In this document: piece after piece, positions 53,910 through 63,282 of the stretch
Numbering within the stretch: position 1 is the stretch's first letter
Layout of the letters: each line of letters starts with the position of its first letter
Assembly: GCF_018829635.1 (NCBI RefSeq)
Contig: NZ_JAHKKG010000008.1
Coordinates: 248,001 to 312,000, forward strand
Direction of reading: 5' to 3'
DNA length: 64,000 nucleotides
Origin: Paractinoplanes bogorensis
GTDB taxonomy: Bacteria > Actinomycetota > Actinomycetes > Mycobacteriales > Micromonosporaceae
Notes under the pieces: generated by a model
Database searches by the model: none
Seen by the model: only the letters and a program-made list of their open reading frames with translations
Told to the model about the DNA's origin: nothing
Program-made: the position numbers and the translations under genes

Positions 53910-54416
53910 ATGAGGTTTCCCAGGCTTGCCGTCGCGGTCGGACTGGCGATGGCGGTAAGTGCCGGTTCGGCCCCGGCCGCGTTCGCGGCGGGATCGGCCC
54001 CCGAGGGCCCCGTGGCCCGCACCGAGCCCGGATTCGACTTCGTCGTCAACGCGACGACCCGAGGCACCGACTGCCGCACCGGCGCGCGAGATTCGAAGGA
54101 CTCGGAGTGGGTGAAGGTGACCGCTCCCGCGGGGTACCGGGTCAACCCCTCCGAGGTGCACGTCGCCTGGCAGAACCAGCAGGGGTCGGAGAACTGGTAC
54201 AAGGTCGGCTACGGCAACTGGATCCAGCCGTTCTCCCAGGCTCCGGACATCAAGGCCCCCAAGACCACGGGGGTGATGGTGCACGCCCGCAGCTCCAGGG
54301 GCCGCTGCGGGGGACGAGGCGTGTCGGAGGTCCACGTGTGGGGCCAGTTCTACCCGACCGGCGGTGACCAGGAACTGCCCACGACACCCCCGCCGGACAC
54401 CGAGCCCCTCCCGTAA
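53910..54416 (+). CDS. secreted hypothetical protein
   Basis: A 168-residue protein with a signal peptide (RFPRLAVAVGLAMAVSAGSA, cleavage near AFA-A at residue 27). The mature part has three cysteines (CRTG, CGG and nearby), Trp-rich strands (VHVAWQNQQGSENWYKVGYG) and a Pro/Thr-rich tail. AGGAG lies 6 bases before the ATG. No family is recognised; probably exported and disulfide-bonded. Confidence 0.7.
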   Translation: MRFPRLAVAVGLAMAVSAGSAPAAFAAGSAPEGPVARTEPGFDFVVNATTRGTDCRTGARDSKDSEWVKVTAPAGYRVNPSEVHVAWQNQQGSENWYKVGYGNWIQPFSQAPDIKAPKTTGVMVHARSSRGRCGGRGVSEVHVWGQFYPTGGDQELPTTPPPDTEPLP

Positions 54417-54567
54417 CCAGGCACCACCCCGGCCTGACCGAGGGCGATCAAGGCTTTCCCGTACGACGTGAGGGCCGGCCCCGCCGGGAACGGCACCACC
54501 CACGGGTGTCCGCAACTACCACCCGTGGGTGGTACTGGCCCGGGTCCGATCGGCCGATGCTCGAGTC

Positions 54568-55059
54568 ATGACTTCGACGACACTGATCAACGCGCTCATC
54601 GGCCTGGCCCTCGTCGCCTGGATCTGCTCGCGGCAACTGCGCTGGCGGGCCGCCGACCCCACGAGGATGTTCAAGCTGCCGATCGTTCTCGGCATCGCCG
54701 GCCTGGTGTCGATGTCGCAGCAGTTCACCACGATCAAACCGATCGACGTCGCGGTCCTGGGCGTCTCGGCCGTGCTGGCGCTCGCCTCGGGCACGGTCAT
54801 GGGCCGGATCGCGCGCTTCCGGCCGTCACCGGTGGATCCTCGGGCCGTCGAGACTCGTACGGGGTGGGCCGGCGTCGGCATCTGGGCCGGGCTCATCGCC
54901 GTACGGGTGCTCATCGACGTCATCGGCCATCAGATGGGCTCGGAGATGGCGGTGGCCACCGGCTCGATCCTGCTCGTCCTGGCGCTCAACCGGATCGCCA
55001 GTGCGCTGGTGATCTCGGCGCGGCTGCCCCACCGGACGCCGGCGATGGCGGGAAGATAG
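54568..55059 (+). CDS. small integral membrane protein upstream of a histidine kinase
   Basis: A 163-residue protein with about four or five hydrophobic helices (LINALIGLALVAWICSRQLR at the N-terminus, then about 37-53, 65-80, 102-118, 125-145). It resembles DUF1453/CcdC-like membrane proteins that sit beside sensor kinases. The kinase starts 5 bases after its stop, so the three genes form an operon. Confidence 0.75.
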   Translation: MTSTTLINALIGLALVAWICSRQLRWRAADPTRMFKLPIVLGIAGLVSMSQQFTTIKPIDVAVLGVSAVLALASGTVMGRIARFRPSPVDPRAVETRTGWAGVGIWAGLIAVRVLIDVIGHQMGSEMAVATGSILLVLALNRIASALVISARLPHRTPAMAGR

Positions 55060-55064
55060 CCGTC

Positions 55065-56144
55065 GTGGCGAAACCCGCGGCCCGGCGCCGGAGCACCCCG
55101 GTCGTGCTCAACGTGTTCGGGCTGGTCCTGGTCGGCCTGGGTTACGCCCGGGACGCCCTCGACGACCTCCCGCTCGTCCTGGTCGTGGTGGCCTGGGCGA
55201 GCTGGGTGCTGTGGGCGATCTACGTCGCACTGCCGGAGAACCGCGGCCGCGAGCGGGTCGGCGTCGCGCTCGGCATGATCGCGGGCGGATCGCTGGTGGC
55301 GACCCCGACCCACGTGACCGGCCTGGTTCCGGCCATCGTCGGCATGCTCGTCCTCACCGCGATGCCGGCGGTGCCCCTGCGACTGGTCGCCACGGCCACC
55401 GGCGGCGGAGTCGTCCTCATCGGCGCCGGTGCGCTGATCGCGCCGACCACCCGCGAACAACTGATCAGCGCGCTGGCCACCCTGCTGGTGGTGGGTCTGG
55501 CCGGGCTCGGCCGCCGGCAGCAGCGGATCTCCGAGGAACAGTCCCGGGCGCTGCTCGAACAGCAGGTCGCGGTGGCGGCGCTCACCGAACGTTCCCGGAT
55601 CGCGCGGGACCTGCACGACGTCCTGGCCCATTCGCTCGGCGGCCTGGTCATTCAGCTCGACGCGGTCGACGCGCTGCTCGAGGCCGGCCGCGGGGGCGAG
55701 GCCCGGGACAAGGTCCAGGCGGCGCGGCAGCTCGCCGTGTCGGGGCTGGGCGAGGCCCGGCGCGCGGTGGGCGCGCTGCGGGAACCAGGGTTGTCGGTGG
55801 CAGAGCTGGTGGCGGCCCATCGGGCGCTGGGCGGGCAGGTCGTCGTCCGGGGCGACGCGGACGCGGCGGGCACGACTGTGTCCTGGGCCGTACGGGAGTT
55901 GCTGACGAACGCCCGGCGGCACGCGCCCGGCGAGACCACGACCCTCGACCTGGACCGGGAGGGCGACTCGCTCGTCGTCACGGCCACCACACCCGGTTCG
56001 GGCGCCGGCACTTCGTCACCCGGTGGCGGGCACGGTTTACGCGGGATGCGGGAGCGTGTCACCGAGGCGGGCGGCACGATGAGAGTGGAACCGGGGCCAC
56101 CCTTCCGCGTGGTGCTGACCCTGCCGGGAGAGGTGACGGGATGA
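55065..56144 (+). CDS. NarL-type sensor histidine kinase 2
   Basis: A 359-residue kinase from GTG 55065 with about five N-terminal membrane helices (to residue about 148). The phospho-acceptor box is RIARDLHDVLAHSLGGL (His184), and the ATPase domain has AVRELLTNARRHAPGE and GHGLRGMRERVTEAGG. Its stop overlaps the response regulator ATG (ATGA). Confidence 0.9.
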   Translation: MAKPAARRRSTPVVLNVFGLVLVGLGYARDALDDLPLVLVVVAWASWVLWAIYVALPENRGRERVGVALGMIAGGSLVATPTHVTGLVPAIVGMLVLTAMPAVPLRLVATATGGGVVLIGAGALIAPTTREQLISALATLLVVGLAGLGRRQQRISEEQSRALLEQQVAVAALTERSRIARDLHDVLAHSLGGLVIQLDAVDALLEAGRGGEARDKVQAARQLAVSGLGEARRAVGALREPGLSVAELVAAHRALGGQVVVRGDADAAGTTVSWAVRELLTNARRHAPGETTTLDLDREGDSLVVTATTPGSGAGTSSPGGGHGLRGMRERVTEAGGTMRVEPGPPFRVVLTLPGEVTG

Positions 56145-56782
56145 TCCGCGTGCTTGTGGCCGACGACCAGGCGACCGTACGGGATGGCCTGGTGACCGTG
56201 CTCGGACTGGCCGACGGCGTCGAAGTGGTCGGGGCGGCGACCGACGGCGTGGAGGCCGTGCGGCTCACCCTCGAACTCCGGCCCGACGTCGTGCTGATGG
56301 ACCTGCGCATGCCGAACCTCGACGGAACCGGCGCCACGGCGCAGATCATGGCGTCGGCGCCGTCGACGGCGGTTCTCGTGCTGACCACGTACGCGGATGA
56401 CGAGTCGCTGGCCGGGGCGCTGAGAGCGGGTGCCCGCGGCTACCTGACGAAGGACGCGGGCCGGGCCGAGCTGACGGCCGCGCTGCGCTCGGTGGCCTCG
56501 GGGCAGGCGACCTTCGCGGCCGAGATCGCCGACCGGCTGGTCCGCGGTTTCACGACCGCGGACCAGCCTCAACCTCTTCTGCGCGAACGGTTTCCGGCGC
56601 TGACGGCACGCGAGGCCGACGTGCTGGAGGCGATCACGCTCGGGCACAACAACGCCCGCATCGCCGCCGATCTGTTTCTCAGCGTGGCCACCGTGAAGAG
56701 CTACATCAACTCGATCTTCGCCAAGATCGGTGCGCATGATCGAGCCCATGCGGCCGCGATCGCCTTAGGGCGCTCCGAGTAG
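56141..56782 (+). CDS. NarL/LuxR-family response regulator 2
   Basis: A 213-residue regulator with receiver motifs VLVADDQ, VVLMDLRMPNLDG (phospho-Asp near 54) and LTKDAG, and a C-terminal LuxR HTH (LTAREADVLEAITLGHNNAR). Cognate to the kinase it overlaps. Convergent with the glucanase gene. Confidence 0.92.
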   Translation: MIRVLVADDQATVRDGLVTVLGLADGVEVVGAATDGVEAVRLTLELRPDVVLMDLRMPNLDGTGATAQIMASAPSTAVLVLTTYADDESLAGALRAGARGYLTKDAGRAELTAALRSVASGQATFAAEIADRLVRGFTTADQPQPLLRERFPALTAREADVLEAITLGHNNARIAADLFLSVATVKSYINSIFAKIGAHDRAHAAAIALGRSE

Positions 56783-56792
56783 GCGCCAGTCG

Positions 56793-58145
56793 TCACGCAG
56801 CTTTCACGAAACTCTGTGCGGCCGATCCGTTGCAGTCCCAGATCTGTAGTCGCGCGCCGTTCGCGGTCGAGCCCGACGGGGAGTCCAGGCACCGGTTGGA
56901 GTTCGGGTTGCGCAACCGGTTGCCTTCCTGGACCCAGTTCTGGGCGCCACTGCCGTTGCAGTCGTAGAGCTGCACCACCGTGCCGTTGGCCGTGCCCGCA
57001 CCGTTGACGTCGAGGCACCGGCCCAGCGTCCGCAGGGTCTGGCCGTTCCAGCTCCACTGCTGGTCGGTCGACACGGAGGACCCCTGGCACGTCCACAGCT
57101 GCACGGCCGCACCGTTGCCGCCGGTGTTGTCCCCGGCCACGTCCACGCACTTGCCGCCCGGCCCGTTGATCTGGGTCGCGGCGCCGCCGGTGGGCGGCGG
57201 CGTGCTCCCACCGTCCTGGTAGTAGCGCACGTAGTCGATCGATGCGGTGAGCGGGAACTGGCTCTGCACGGGGTTCTGTCCGGGGTACGAGCCGCCCAGC
57301 GCCAGGTTGAAGATGATGTGGAACGGCTTGCGGAACTCCTCCAGGGTCGCCGGCGTCGTGTCGATCACGTGGGTCTGCACGCCGTCGATGTACCAGCGGA
57401 TCTGCGCGGCCGTCCACTCGATCGCATAGACGTGGAAGGCGGCGGGATTGCTGATGCCGGGGTTCGCGACGTAGTTGGCGTTCTGGCCCGCTGTCCACGG
57501 GAAGACGCCGGTCCGCAGATCCCAGAAGATGTTGTTCGTGACGGTCGCGTTCGCGTTCGCGTGCTCCATGATGTCGACCTCGCCGCAACTGGCCCAGTTG
57601 GTGGGCAGGCGGTCGTAGTAGGTCTGCGCCGGGTTGTAGGAACTCGTGGACGTCTCGTCGCACGAGTCACCGAGCATCCAGAACGCCGGCCACGAGCCGG
57701 TGGCGGTCGGGAGCGCCATGCGCGCCTCGATGCGGCCGTACTGGAAGGATCTCTTGGTGTCCGTCGTCATGCGGCACGACGTCTGGTAGAAGTTGCGGCC
57801 GTTGACCGTGATGGGCGTCGTCAGCCAGTTGGCGCGCATCACGAGGTTGCCGCCGGACTGTGTGCAGTTTTCGGGGCGGTACCACTCCCACTCGCCGTTG
57901 CCCCAGCCGTCGAACGAGTTGAGGCCGGGGTTGAGGCCGTTGCCGACGTTGAAGTTCCAGTTGGCGCTGCTGGGCGCGCCGGAGCCGTTGAACTCGTCGG
58001 ACCAGACGAGGTTCCACGCGGCTTGTGCGGGCTGCTGCTGGATGACCACGCTGCCGACGAATGCGGTGATCGCCGCGGTGAGAAGGATCAGGAAACGCCG
58101 GAGGCGTGACGGCGTTCGGTTCGCGAGAGCTGGATTGTTTGTCAC
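56793..58145 (-). CDS. secreted GH16 beta-glucanase with C-terminal ricin-type lectin domain
   Basis: A 450-residue secreted enzyme. The signal peptide ends near PAQA-A (residue 43). The GH16 catalytic domain (about 44-305) has the motif GEVDIMEH with Glu189 as nucleophile and Glu194 as acid/base; this form and WSDEFNG point to endo-beta-1,3-glucanase (laminarinase) type. A Pro/Thr linker leads to a ricin B-type trefoil (about 320-450) with three QxW-like repeats (AAVQLWTC, TVVQLYDC, ARLQIWDC). It probably attacks fungal or plant glucans. The start is GTG with GGAGG upstream. Confidence 0.93.
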   Translation of the reverse strand: MTNNPALANRTPSRLRRFLILLTAAITAFVGSVVIQQQPAQAAWNLVWSDEFNGSGAPSSANWNFNVGNGLNPGLNSFDGWGNGEWEWYRPENCTQSGGNLVMRANWLTTPITVNGRNFYQTSCRMTTDTKRSFQYGRIEARMALPTATGSWPAFWMLGDSCDETSTSSYNPAQTYYDRLPTNWASCGEVDIMEHANANATVTNNIFWDLRTGVFPWTAGQNANYVANPGISNPAAFHVYAIEWTAAQIRWYIDGVQTHVIDTTPATLEEFRKPFHIIFNLALGGSYPGQNPVQSQFPLTASIDYVRYYQDGGSTPPPTGGAATQINGPGGKCVDVAGDNTGGNGAAVQLWTCQGSSVSTDQQWSWNGQTLRTLGRCLDVNGAGTANGTVVQLYDCNGSGAQNWVQEGNRLRNPNSNRCLDSPSGSTANGARLQIWDCNGSAAQSFVKAA

Positions 58146-58318
58146 GGAGAACGACCTCCCGTACGGGGTGGTTCGCGCTGCTACGAGGACGAAACAAGTA
58201 TTACGACAACATTGCTAACTGTCGATGCTCGCGTTTCCGTGCTGTGCCCCTTGAGCGGCTTCTTGTGCCCGAACGACACCGTCGACCGGGTGATGGGGGA
58301 GATCGAAGCGCGACCGGC

Positions 58319-58799
58319 TCAGTCCAAGCGGATCTGGACGACCGCGGGCACGGGGAGCGAGCCGGCCATCGGGCCGAGCGTGCCGGTCTCCGCGTCGACG
58401 GGGAACCAGGCGAGGGTGCCGGAGCGCTCGTTCGCCACGTACAGCCAGGTTCCGGTCGGATCGATGGCCAGGTTCGGGGGTCCGGTGCCGGTCGGCAGAG
58501 TCAGCCGCCCGACCTCCGTGAGCGCCGCGGCGGCCGGGTCCAGCCGGTAGGTGAAGACCGTGTCCACGCCCAGGTCGACGGCGAGGACGTAGTCACGCCG
58601 CGTCGGCGGTCAGGGCGCTGACGGTGCCGCCCGGGGAGACCTCGCTGATCGCGTACAGGCGACCGGTGCCCGGTGCGATGTCGAGCCAGGACGGTTGGGC
58701 GACGGCGGTGGTCCACGACTCGATCACGGGCCGGCCGGTCTCCGGCTCGATGTGGCCCAGCGCGATACCTTGCCCACCGGAAGCGGTGTCGATCAACAT
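58319..58799 (-). pseudogene. lactonase-family beta-propeller, collapsed by deletion and frameshift
   Basis: The frame from ATG 58799 gives a lactonase N-terminus (GQGIALGHIEPETGRPVIESW, PSWLDIAPGTGRLYAISEV) and stops at about 58594. The next frame then resumes with DYVLAVDLGVDTVFTYRLDP and ends with the last blade (DPTGTWLYVANERSGTLAW, VVQIRLD). Family members have seven blades and about 340 residues; only about 165 codons remain and central blades are missing, with a further in-frame joint near GTGPPNLAIDP. The product cannot fold as a propeller. Confidence 0.75.
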
Positions 58800-58913
58800 A
58801 GCTCCGCCGGCCCGGCTCGGCCATCGCTGTACGTCAATGAATGGTGCGGCCGGCCCGGGAGATTGGTCCGCCGGCGGTGCAACCGGGGACAGGGGTGCGT
58901 GGGTCGTGGTGGT

Positions 58914-59447
58914 GTGAAACAGCAGAAGGGCTCGGGCGGATCCGAGCGGAACGCACAGTTCCACGACTTCGTTGCCGCGCAAAGGGGCCAGATGCTCTAT
59001 ACCGCTCGGTTGCTGGCGGCCGGTGACGCGTTCCTCGCCGAAGATCTGGTGCAGGCCGCTTTGACGAAGCTCTACATCTCGTGGGCTTCGTTCCGGCGGG
59101 CGGACAATGCTGCCGCGTACGTCCGCCGGGCCCTGGTCAACGCGTTGATGGACGAGCGCAGGCGAGCCGGGCGGTTCGGCCGGCCCGTCGCCGAGCTGCC
59201 GGAGCGGTCCACCACCACCGCGGTCATCAATGACATCGATGCCGAACTCGTTGCCGCCCTGCGCGCCCTTCCACCCCGGATGCGGGCGGTTCTCGTCTTC
59301 CGGTTCGTGCACGAACTCGACGTCGCGCAGACCGCCGAGGCTCTCCGGTGCTCCCCGGGCACGGTGAAGAGCCAGACCGCTCGCGCGCTCGTGAAGTTGC
59401 GCGCGCACCTCTCATTTCCCCAGCTCGAGCCGCAAGGAGCACAGTGA
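58914..59447 (+). CDS. SigE-family RNA polymerase sigma factor
   Basis: A 177-residue extracytoplasmic-function sigma factor of the actinobacterial SigE family. Region 2 includes LLAAGDAFLAEDLVQAALTK and region 4 is LPPRMRAVLVFRFVHELDVA then TVKSQTARALVKL. The GTG start gives the normal family length. The next gene overlaps its stop by one base and is probably its membrane-bound regulator. Confidence 0.9.
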   Translation: MKQQKGSGGSERNAQFHDFVAAQRGQMLYTARLLAAGDAFLAEDLVQAALTKLYISWASFRRADNAAAYVRRALVNALMDERRRAGRFGRPVAELPERSTTTAVINDIDAELVAALRALPPRMRAVLVFRFVHELDVAQTAEALRCSPGTVKSQTARALVKLRAHLSFPQLEPQGAQ

Positions 59448-60187
59448 TGAATGACTTCCGGGCCCGGATGGATCGTCTCGGCGGCACGGTGGAGCCGGTC
59501 TCCGAGGAAGCGATCATGGCGGACATCGCCCGCGGGGAGAAGGCGGTGCGTCAGCGTCGCACGATCCGGGCCGTCACGGGTTCGGCCTTCGGCGTCGCCG
59601 CGCTGGTCGCGACCGTCTCGCTCACCGGCGTCATGACCAACGGCGGGTCCGGTACGCCTCCCGCGTCCGCGATCTCCGGGGGCCCCGCTTCGACGGCCAG
59701 TGGGTTGCGGCTCGTCGACTACACGGGCCGGCAGCCCGAGGGCTTCACCGTCGACACGGTGCCCGAGGGTTTCTACGTCCAGGGCGGTCTGGAGGACACC
59801 TTGACGATCGCTCCGCTCACGCCCAGGAGCCCGGAACCGGTGGTGGACCCTTCGGGACAGCCGTCGGGCCCTTCGGGGCGGCCGGCACAGGACGATCCGC
59901 TCGTCCTCGAGGGCAAGATCGGCATCTACCTGGAGCATAAGGCGGTCTTCGGCGAGCTGACCGGGCCGAAGTTGAAGGTCGGCGGCAAGGAGGCGGTACT
60001 GATCGGGGACGGAGCCGCCATGACACAGCTGGTCATCGTCATGTCGCCCGAGGTGTACGCGGTCCTGCAGTTCGACGTGCCGATGAGCCGTGCGCAGATG
60101 ATCGAGATGGGCGCCGGCCTGCACGTGCACCAGAGCCTGATCGACAAGCGGGCGCACGTGTTCGACAACCTGCCCAAGAAAGACTGA
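59447..60187 (+). CDS. single-pass membrane protein coupled to the sigma factor
   Basis: A 246-residue protein: a cytoplasmic N-terminus (about 1-45), one transmembrane helix (AVTGSAFGVAALVATVSLTG, about 45-64), and an extracytoplasmic domain with a Pro/Ser-rich loop (SGQPSGPSGRP). It overlaps the sigma factor stop by one base. This position and topology are usual for the anti-sigma-like partners of SigE-family factors, but no zinc anti-sigma motif is present. Confidence 0.8.
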   Translation: MNDFRARMDRLGGTVEPVSEEAIMADIARGEKAVRQRRTIRAVTGSAFGVAALVATVSLTGVMTNGGSGTPPASAISGGPASTASGLRLVDYTGRQPEGFTVDTVPEGFYVQGGLEDTLTIAPLTPRSPEPVVDPSGQPSGPSGRPAQDDPLVLEGKIGIYLEHKAVFGELTGPKLKVGGKEAVLIGDGAAMTQLVIVMSPEVYAVLQFDVPMSRAQMIEMGAGLHVHQSLIDKRAHVFDNLPKKD

Positions 60188-60195
60188 CGAGACGT

Positions 60196-61806
60196 TCAGC
60201 GGTCGAGCCCGGCCAGGTAGGAGTGGACGGCCGAGATGACCACCGAGCCCTCGCCGACGGCCGAGGCGACACGTTTGACCGAGCCCGCGCGGACGTCGCC
60301 GACGGCGAACAGGCCCGGTAGCGAGGTCGCATAGCCGTCGCGGGTGACGACGAAACCCTTGTCGTCGAGGTCGACGCCGGCGTCGACCAGCGCGGTCGTG
60401 CACGGTTCGGCGCCGATCATCAGGAAAGCGGCGGCCGTGTCGAGCGTGACGTCGTGGTCGTGCTCGCGCCAGGTCACGGCGGTCAGGCGGGTGTCGCCGT
60501 GGACCGCGGTCAGCTCCGAACGGTGGTGCACGGTGATGCGGTCGTGGTGCAGCAGGCGCTGAGCCAGGTAGTTGGACATGGTCTCGCGCAGGTCGTCGCG
60601 GCGGATCAGGACGTGCACGTGGCCGGCGGTCCGGGCCAGGAACAGGGCCGCCTGGCCGGCCGAGTTGGCGCCGCCGACCACCACGGTGTTGCGGCCGGCC
60701 ACCAGCGGGGACTCGAGCTGACTGGCGGCGTAGTAGATGCCGCGGCCTTCCAGTGCGGCCAGGCCGGGCAGGGGCAGACGGCGGTAGCGGACACCGCTGG
60801 CCACGACCACGGCCGACGCGAAGACATCGATCTCGTCGTCGAGGCGTACGCGGAAACGGTTGTCGGTGTCGCGGGACAAGGCGGTGACCGCTCGTGGGGA
60901 GGCCAGCCGGGTGCCGAATTTGACCGCCTGCAGCATCGCCGATCGGGCCAGCTCGGTGCCGGACACACCGCGGGGGAAGCCGAGGTAGTTCTCGATGCGC
61001 GACGAGCTGCCGGCCTGGCCGCCGATGGCGACGTCCTCCACCACGACGACGTCCAGGCCTTCGGAGGCGCCGTAGACCGCGGCCGCCAGCCCGGCCGGCC
61101 CGGCCCCGATCACCAGCAGGTCGCAGTGACTGCCGTCGTGGACGCTCCACAGGTCGATCCCCAGCGCGGTGGCCAGGTCACGGGTGGTCGGATCGGCCAG
61201 GACGCGGCGCTCGCCGGTGACGACGGCAACGCCGCTTCCGGGCAGGTCCGTGTCGCTACGCCGCACGGTGCGGTACGGGATGTGGTTGCGCTCGGCGAAG
61301 TCGCGCAGATGGTGCAGGTCCTGCTCGTCGTCGCCGACCAGGAGAAGGCCGCCCTCGCCCATCCGCTTGAGCATCTCGCGGCGGGCGTCGAGCGCGGTCA
61401 GCAGCACGTCACTCAGCTCGACCGAGACCTCGATCAGCCGGCGCAGATCGTCGACGGCCACCCGCAGCAGGGTGGTGCCCGGCCGGGCGACACCGGGCAG
61501 GAAGGCGCGCTGACCCATCAGCATGCCCAGCTCACCGACGAAGTCGCCCGCCTCGACGACAAAGACGATCCGGTTGTCGCGGCGGTCGACGAGCTCGACG
61601 CCGCCGGTGAGGACCAGGTTGAGGTGGTACGGATCCCCGGCCTCCCACAGCACCTCAGCCGGTTCGGGGTGCAGGACCTCGCCGGCCGACCGCAGCATGG
61701 CTACCACCGGCTCGCTGAACGTGGGCCAGGCCGCGCCGTCGACGCCGGTGCGGTGCTGGGACGAGTAGATGGTGCGCTCATCGGGTTCGGGCGTCGTCGC
61801 GGTCAC
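60196..61806 (-). CDS. cyclic-nucleotide-binding domain fused to thioredoxin-reductase-like flavoprotein
   Basis: A 536-residue cytosolic protein. Residues about 30-145 are a cNMP-binding/Crp-like domain (GDFVGELGMLMGQ). A linker with LLLVGDDEQDLHHLRDFAER resembles the family's central segment. Residues about 228-536 are a two-dinucleotide flavoprotein: GAGPAGLAAAVYG for FAD, GGQAGSSSRIENYLGFPRG, GGANSAGQAALFLART for NAD(P)H, and GLFAVGDVRAGSVKRV at the C-terminus. The redox CxxC of thioredoxin reductases is replaced (YYAASQLE), so it cannot act as a classical disulfide reductase. GTG start. Confidence 0.9.
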   Translation of the reverse strand: MTATTPEPDERTIYSSQHRTGVDGAAWPTFSEPVVAMLRSAGEVLHPEPAEVLWEAGDPYHLNLVLTGGVELVDRRDNRIVFVVEAGDFVGELGMLMGQRAFLPGVARPGTTLLRVAVDDLRRLIEVSVELSDVLLTALDARREMLKRMGEGGLLLVGDDEQDLHHLRDFAERNHIPYRTVRRSDTDLPGSGVAVVTGERRVLADPTTRDLATALGIDLWSVHDGSHCDLLVIGAGPAGLAAAVYGASEGLDVVVVEDVAIGGQAGSSSRIENYLGFPRGVSGTELARSAMLQAVKFGTRLASPRAVTALSRDTDNRFRVRLDDEIDVFASAVVVASGVRYRRLPLPGLAALEGRGIYYAASQLESPLVAGRNTVVVGGANSAGQAALFLARTAGHVHVLIRRDDLRETMSNYLAQRLLHHDRITVHHRSELTAVHGDTRLTAVTWREHDHDVTLDTAAAFLMIGAEPCTTALVDAGVDLDDKGFVVTRDGYATSLPGLFAVGDVRAGSVKRVASAVGEGSVVISAVHSYLAGLDR

Positions 61807-61934
61807 TTCGGGAGATTAGTACAGGCCACAGCGGGTGTCCTGCCCTCCCGGTCCGGCCGGAGGGTAAGTAGGGTTCCGGGTCACCGGCTGCGTGTGGGGA
61901 CGATCCGGCCGTACGAGGGAAAGGTTTTTTGATC

Positions 61935-62411
61935 ATGGGTTGGAACACCTCGGTGCTGTTTGTCCGGGACCGCACGGCGGACGAGGCGGTGGACGAGCTG
62001 GCCATCACCGAATTCAGCGGCGAACTGGTCGAAGCCGATCAGGCCACGAGTGCGCTCAAGCCCGATGCCCTCTATGCCGCCGACTCGGGTGGCTGGGCGC
62101 AGGTCTGGAATCCCCGGATGGACGTCGTCATGGGCTGGGAACCGACCGGGCCGGCCGACGCTCTGGTGGTGTTCTTCAGCAGCGTTTCCAGCACGTACGG
62201 CTTCTCGCTGTTCACGAACGGCGAACGCACCCGCTATTACGTCTTCGCCGAGGGCGTGGCCGTGGAGGACGAGGGGACGCCGCTGCCGGTCGAGGCGGAG
62301 ATCGCCGTGCCGACGTGGGGCCCGGACGAGGACTTCCTGTGGTCGATCATCACGGCGGTGACCGGTCTGCGATACGACGAGGATCTGCGGTACCGCGTCT
62401 ACCCGGTGTGA
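61935..62411 (+). CDS. hypothetical protein, 158 aa
   Basis: An acidic soluble protein (pattern MGWNTSVLFVRDRTADEAVD, WGPDEDFLWSIITAVTGL) with a GAGGGAAAGG ribosome region upstream. Proteins of this shape occur widely in actinobacteria without known function, sometimes near immunity-like genes; no family name is certain. Start ATG 61935, with TTG 61929 possible. Confidence 0.7.
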   Translation: MGWNTSVLFVRDRTADEAVDELAITEFSGELVEADQATSALKPDALYAADSGGWAQVWNPRMDVVMGWEPTGPADALVVFFSSVSSTYGFSLFTNGERTRYYVFAEGVAVEDEGTPLPVEAEIAVPTWGPDEDFLWSIITAVTGLRYDEDLRYRVYPV

Positions 62412-62436
62412 CGCCGCACCACCCGCAGCCGACGGC

Positions 62437-63282
62437 TCAGTGGCCGACCGCGACGACCGGGTTGGTCAACGTACCGAGCGGACCGGACGTGATCTCGATG
62501 GTGTCGCCGGGCTGGGTGGTGAAGTCGGCGCCGGGGACCACCCCGGTGCCGGTCAGCAGCACCACGCCGGCCGGGAAGGTGAGCGCCTGGAACAGCCAGC
62601 CGGCCAGGTCGTCGAAGGTGCGGGCCATCGCCGACGTCGAGGTGGTGGCCGCGTAGGCCTCCTGGCCGGCCCGCAGCACCCGCAGGCCGATCGGGAACGG
62701 GCCGGGTCCGGCCGCCCACGCCGGCACGATCGCTGGGCCCAGGGCGCAGGAGCGGTCGTAGATCTTGGCTTGCGGCAGGTAGAGCGGGTTTTCGCCCTCG
62801 ATCGACCGGCTGCTCATGTCGTTGCCCAGGGTGTATCCGAAGATGTCGCCGGCCGCGTCGAGGACCAGGCCGACCTCGGCCTCGGGGACGTCCCAGCCGG
62901 AGTCGGCACGGATCCCGACGGCGTCACCGTCACCGACCACACGCCACGGACTGGACTTGAGGAACAGCTCGGGGCGCCGGCTGTCGTACACGAGGTCGTA
63001 GAGGGAACCGTGCCCGGATTCCTCCTTGCGGCCGTCGCGGCTGCGCCGGTAGGTCACTCCGGCCGCCCACACCTCCTGCTGGTCGACCGGTGGCAGCGTC
63101 GTGCCGCCGGGGCTGTCCCGGTCGGCCTTGCGGGCGGCGGCCTCGATCACCGCCCGGGACTCCTCGAGCGGCCGGGCGAGCAGGTCGGCGAGGCTTCCGT
63201 CGAGCTCACCCCAGACGCCGTCCTGGTGCACCGCCCAGCGTGACCGGTTGCCGTCGCGCAGGTGGTGCAGGGAGATCGGCAT
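62437..63282 (-). CDS. fumarylacetoacetate hydrolase family protein
   Basis: A 281-residue FAH-family hydrolase or decarboxylase. The metal-binding acidic residues are expected in EAEVGLVLD and the SRSIEGENPLYL region, with GTGVVPGADFTTQPGD as the C-terminal family signature. FAH proteins cleave or decarboxylate beta-keto acids in aromatic and sugar-acid catabolism; the substrate is not deducible. Start ATG 63282. Confidence 0.88.
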   Translation of the reverse strand: MPISLHHLRDGNRSRWAVHQDGVWGELDGSLADLLARPLEESRAVIEAAARKADRDSPGGTTLPPVDQQEVWAAGVTYRRSRDGRKEESGHGSLYDLVYDSRRPELFLKSSPWRVVGDGDAVGIRADSGWDVPEAEVGLVLDAAGDIFGYTLGNDMSSRSIEGENPLYLPQAKIYDRSCALGPAIVPAWAAGPGPFPIGLRVLRAGQEAYAATTSTSAMARTFDDLAGWLFQALTFPAGVVLLTGTGVVPGADFTTQPGDTIEITSGPLGTLTNPVVAVGH

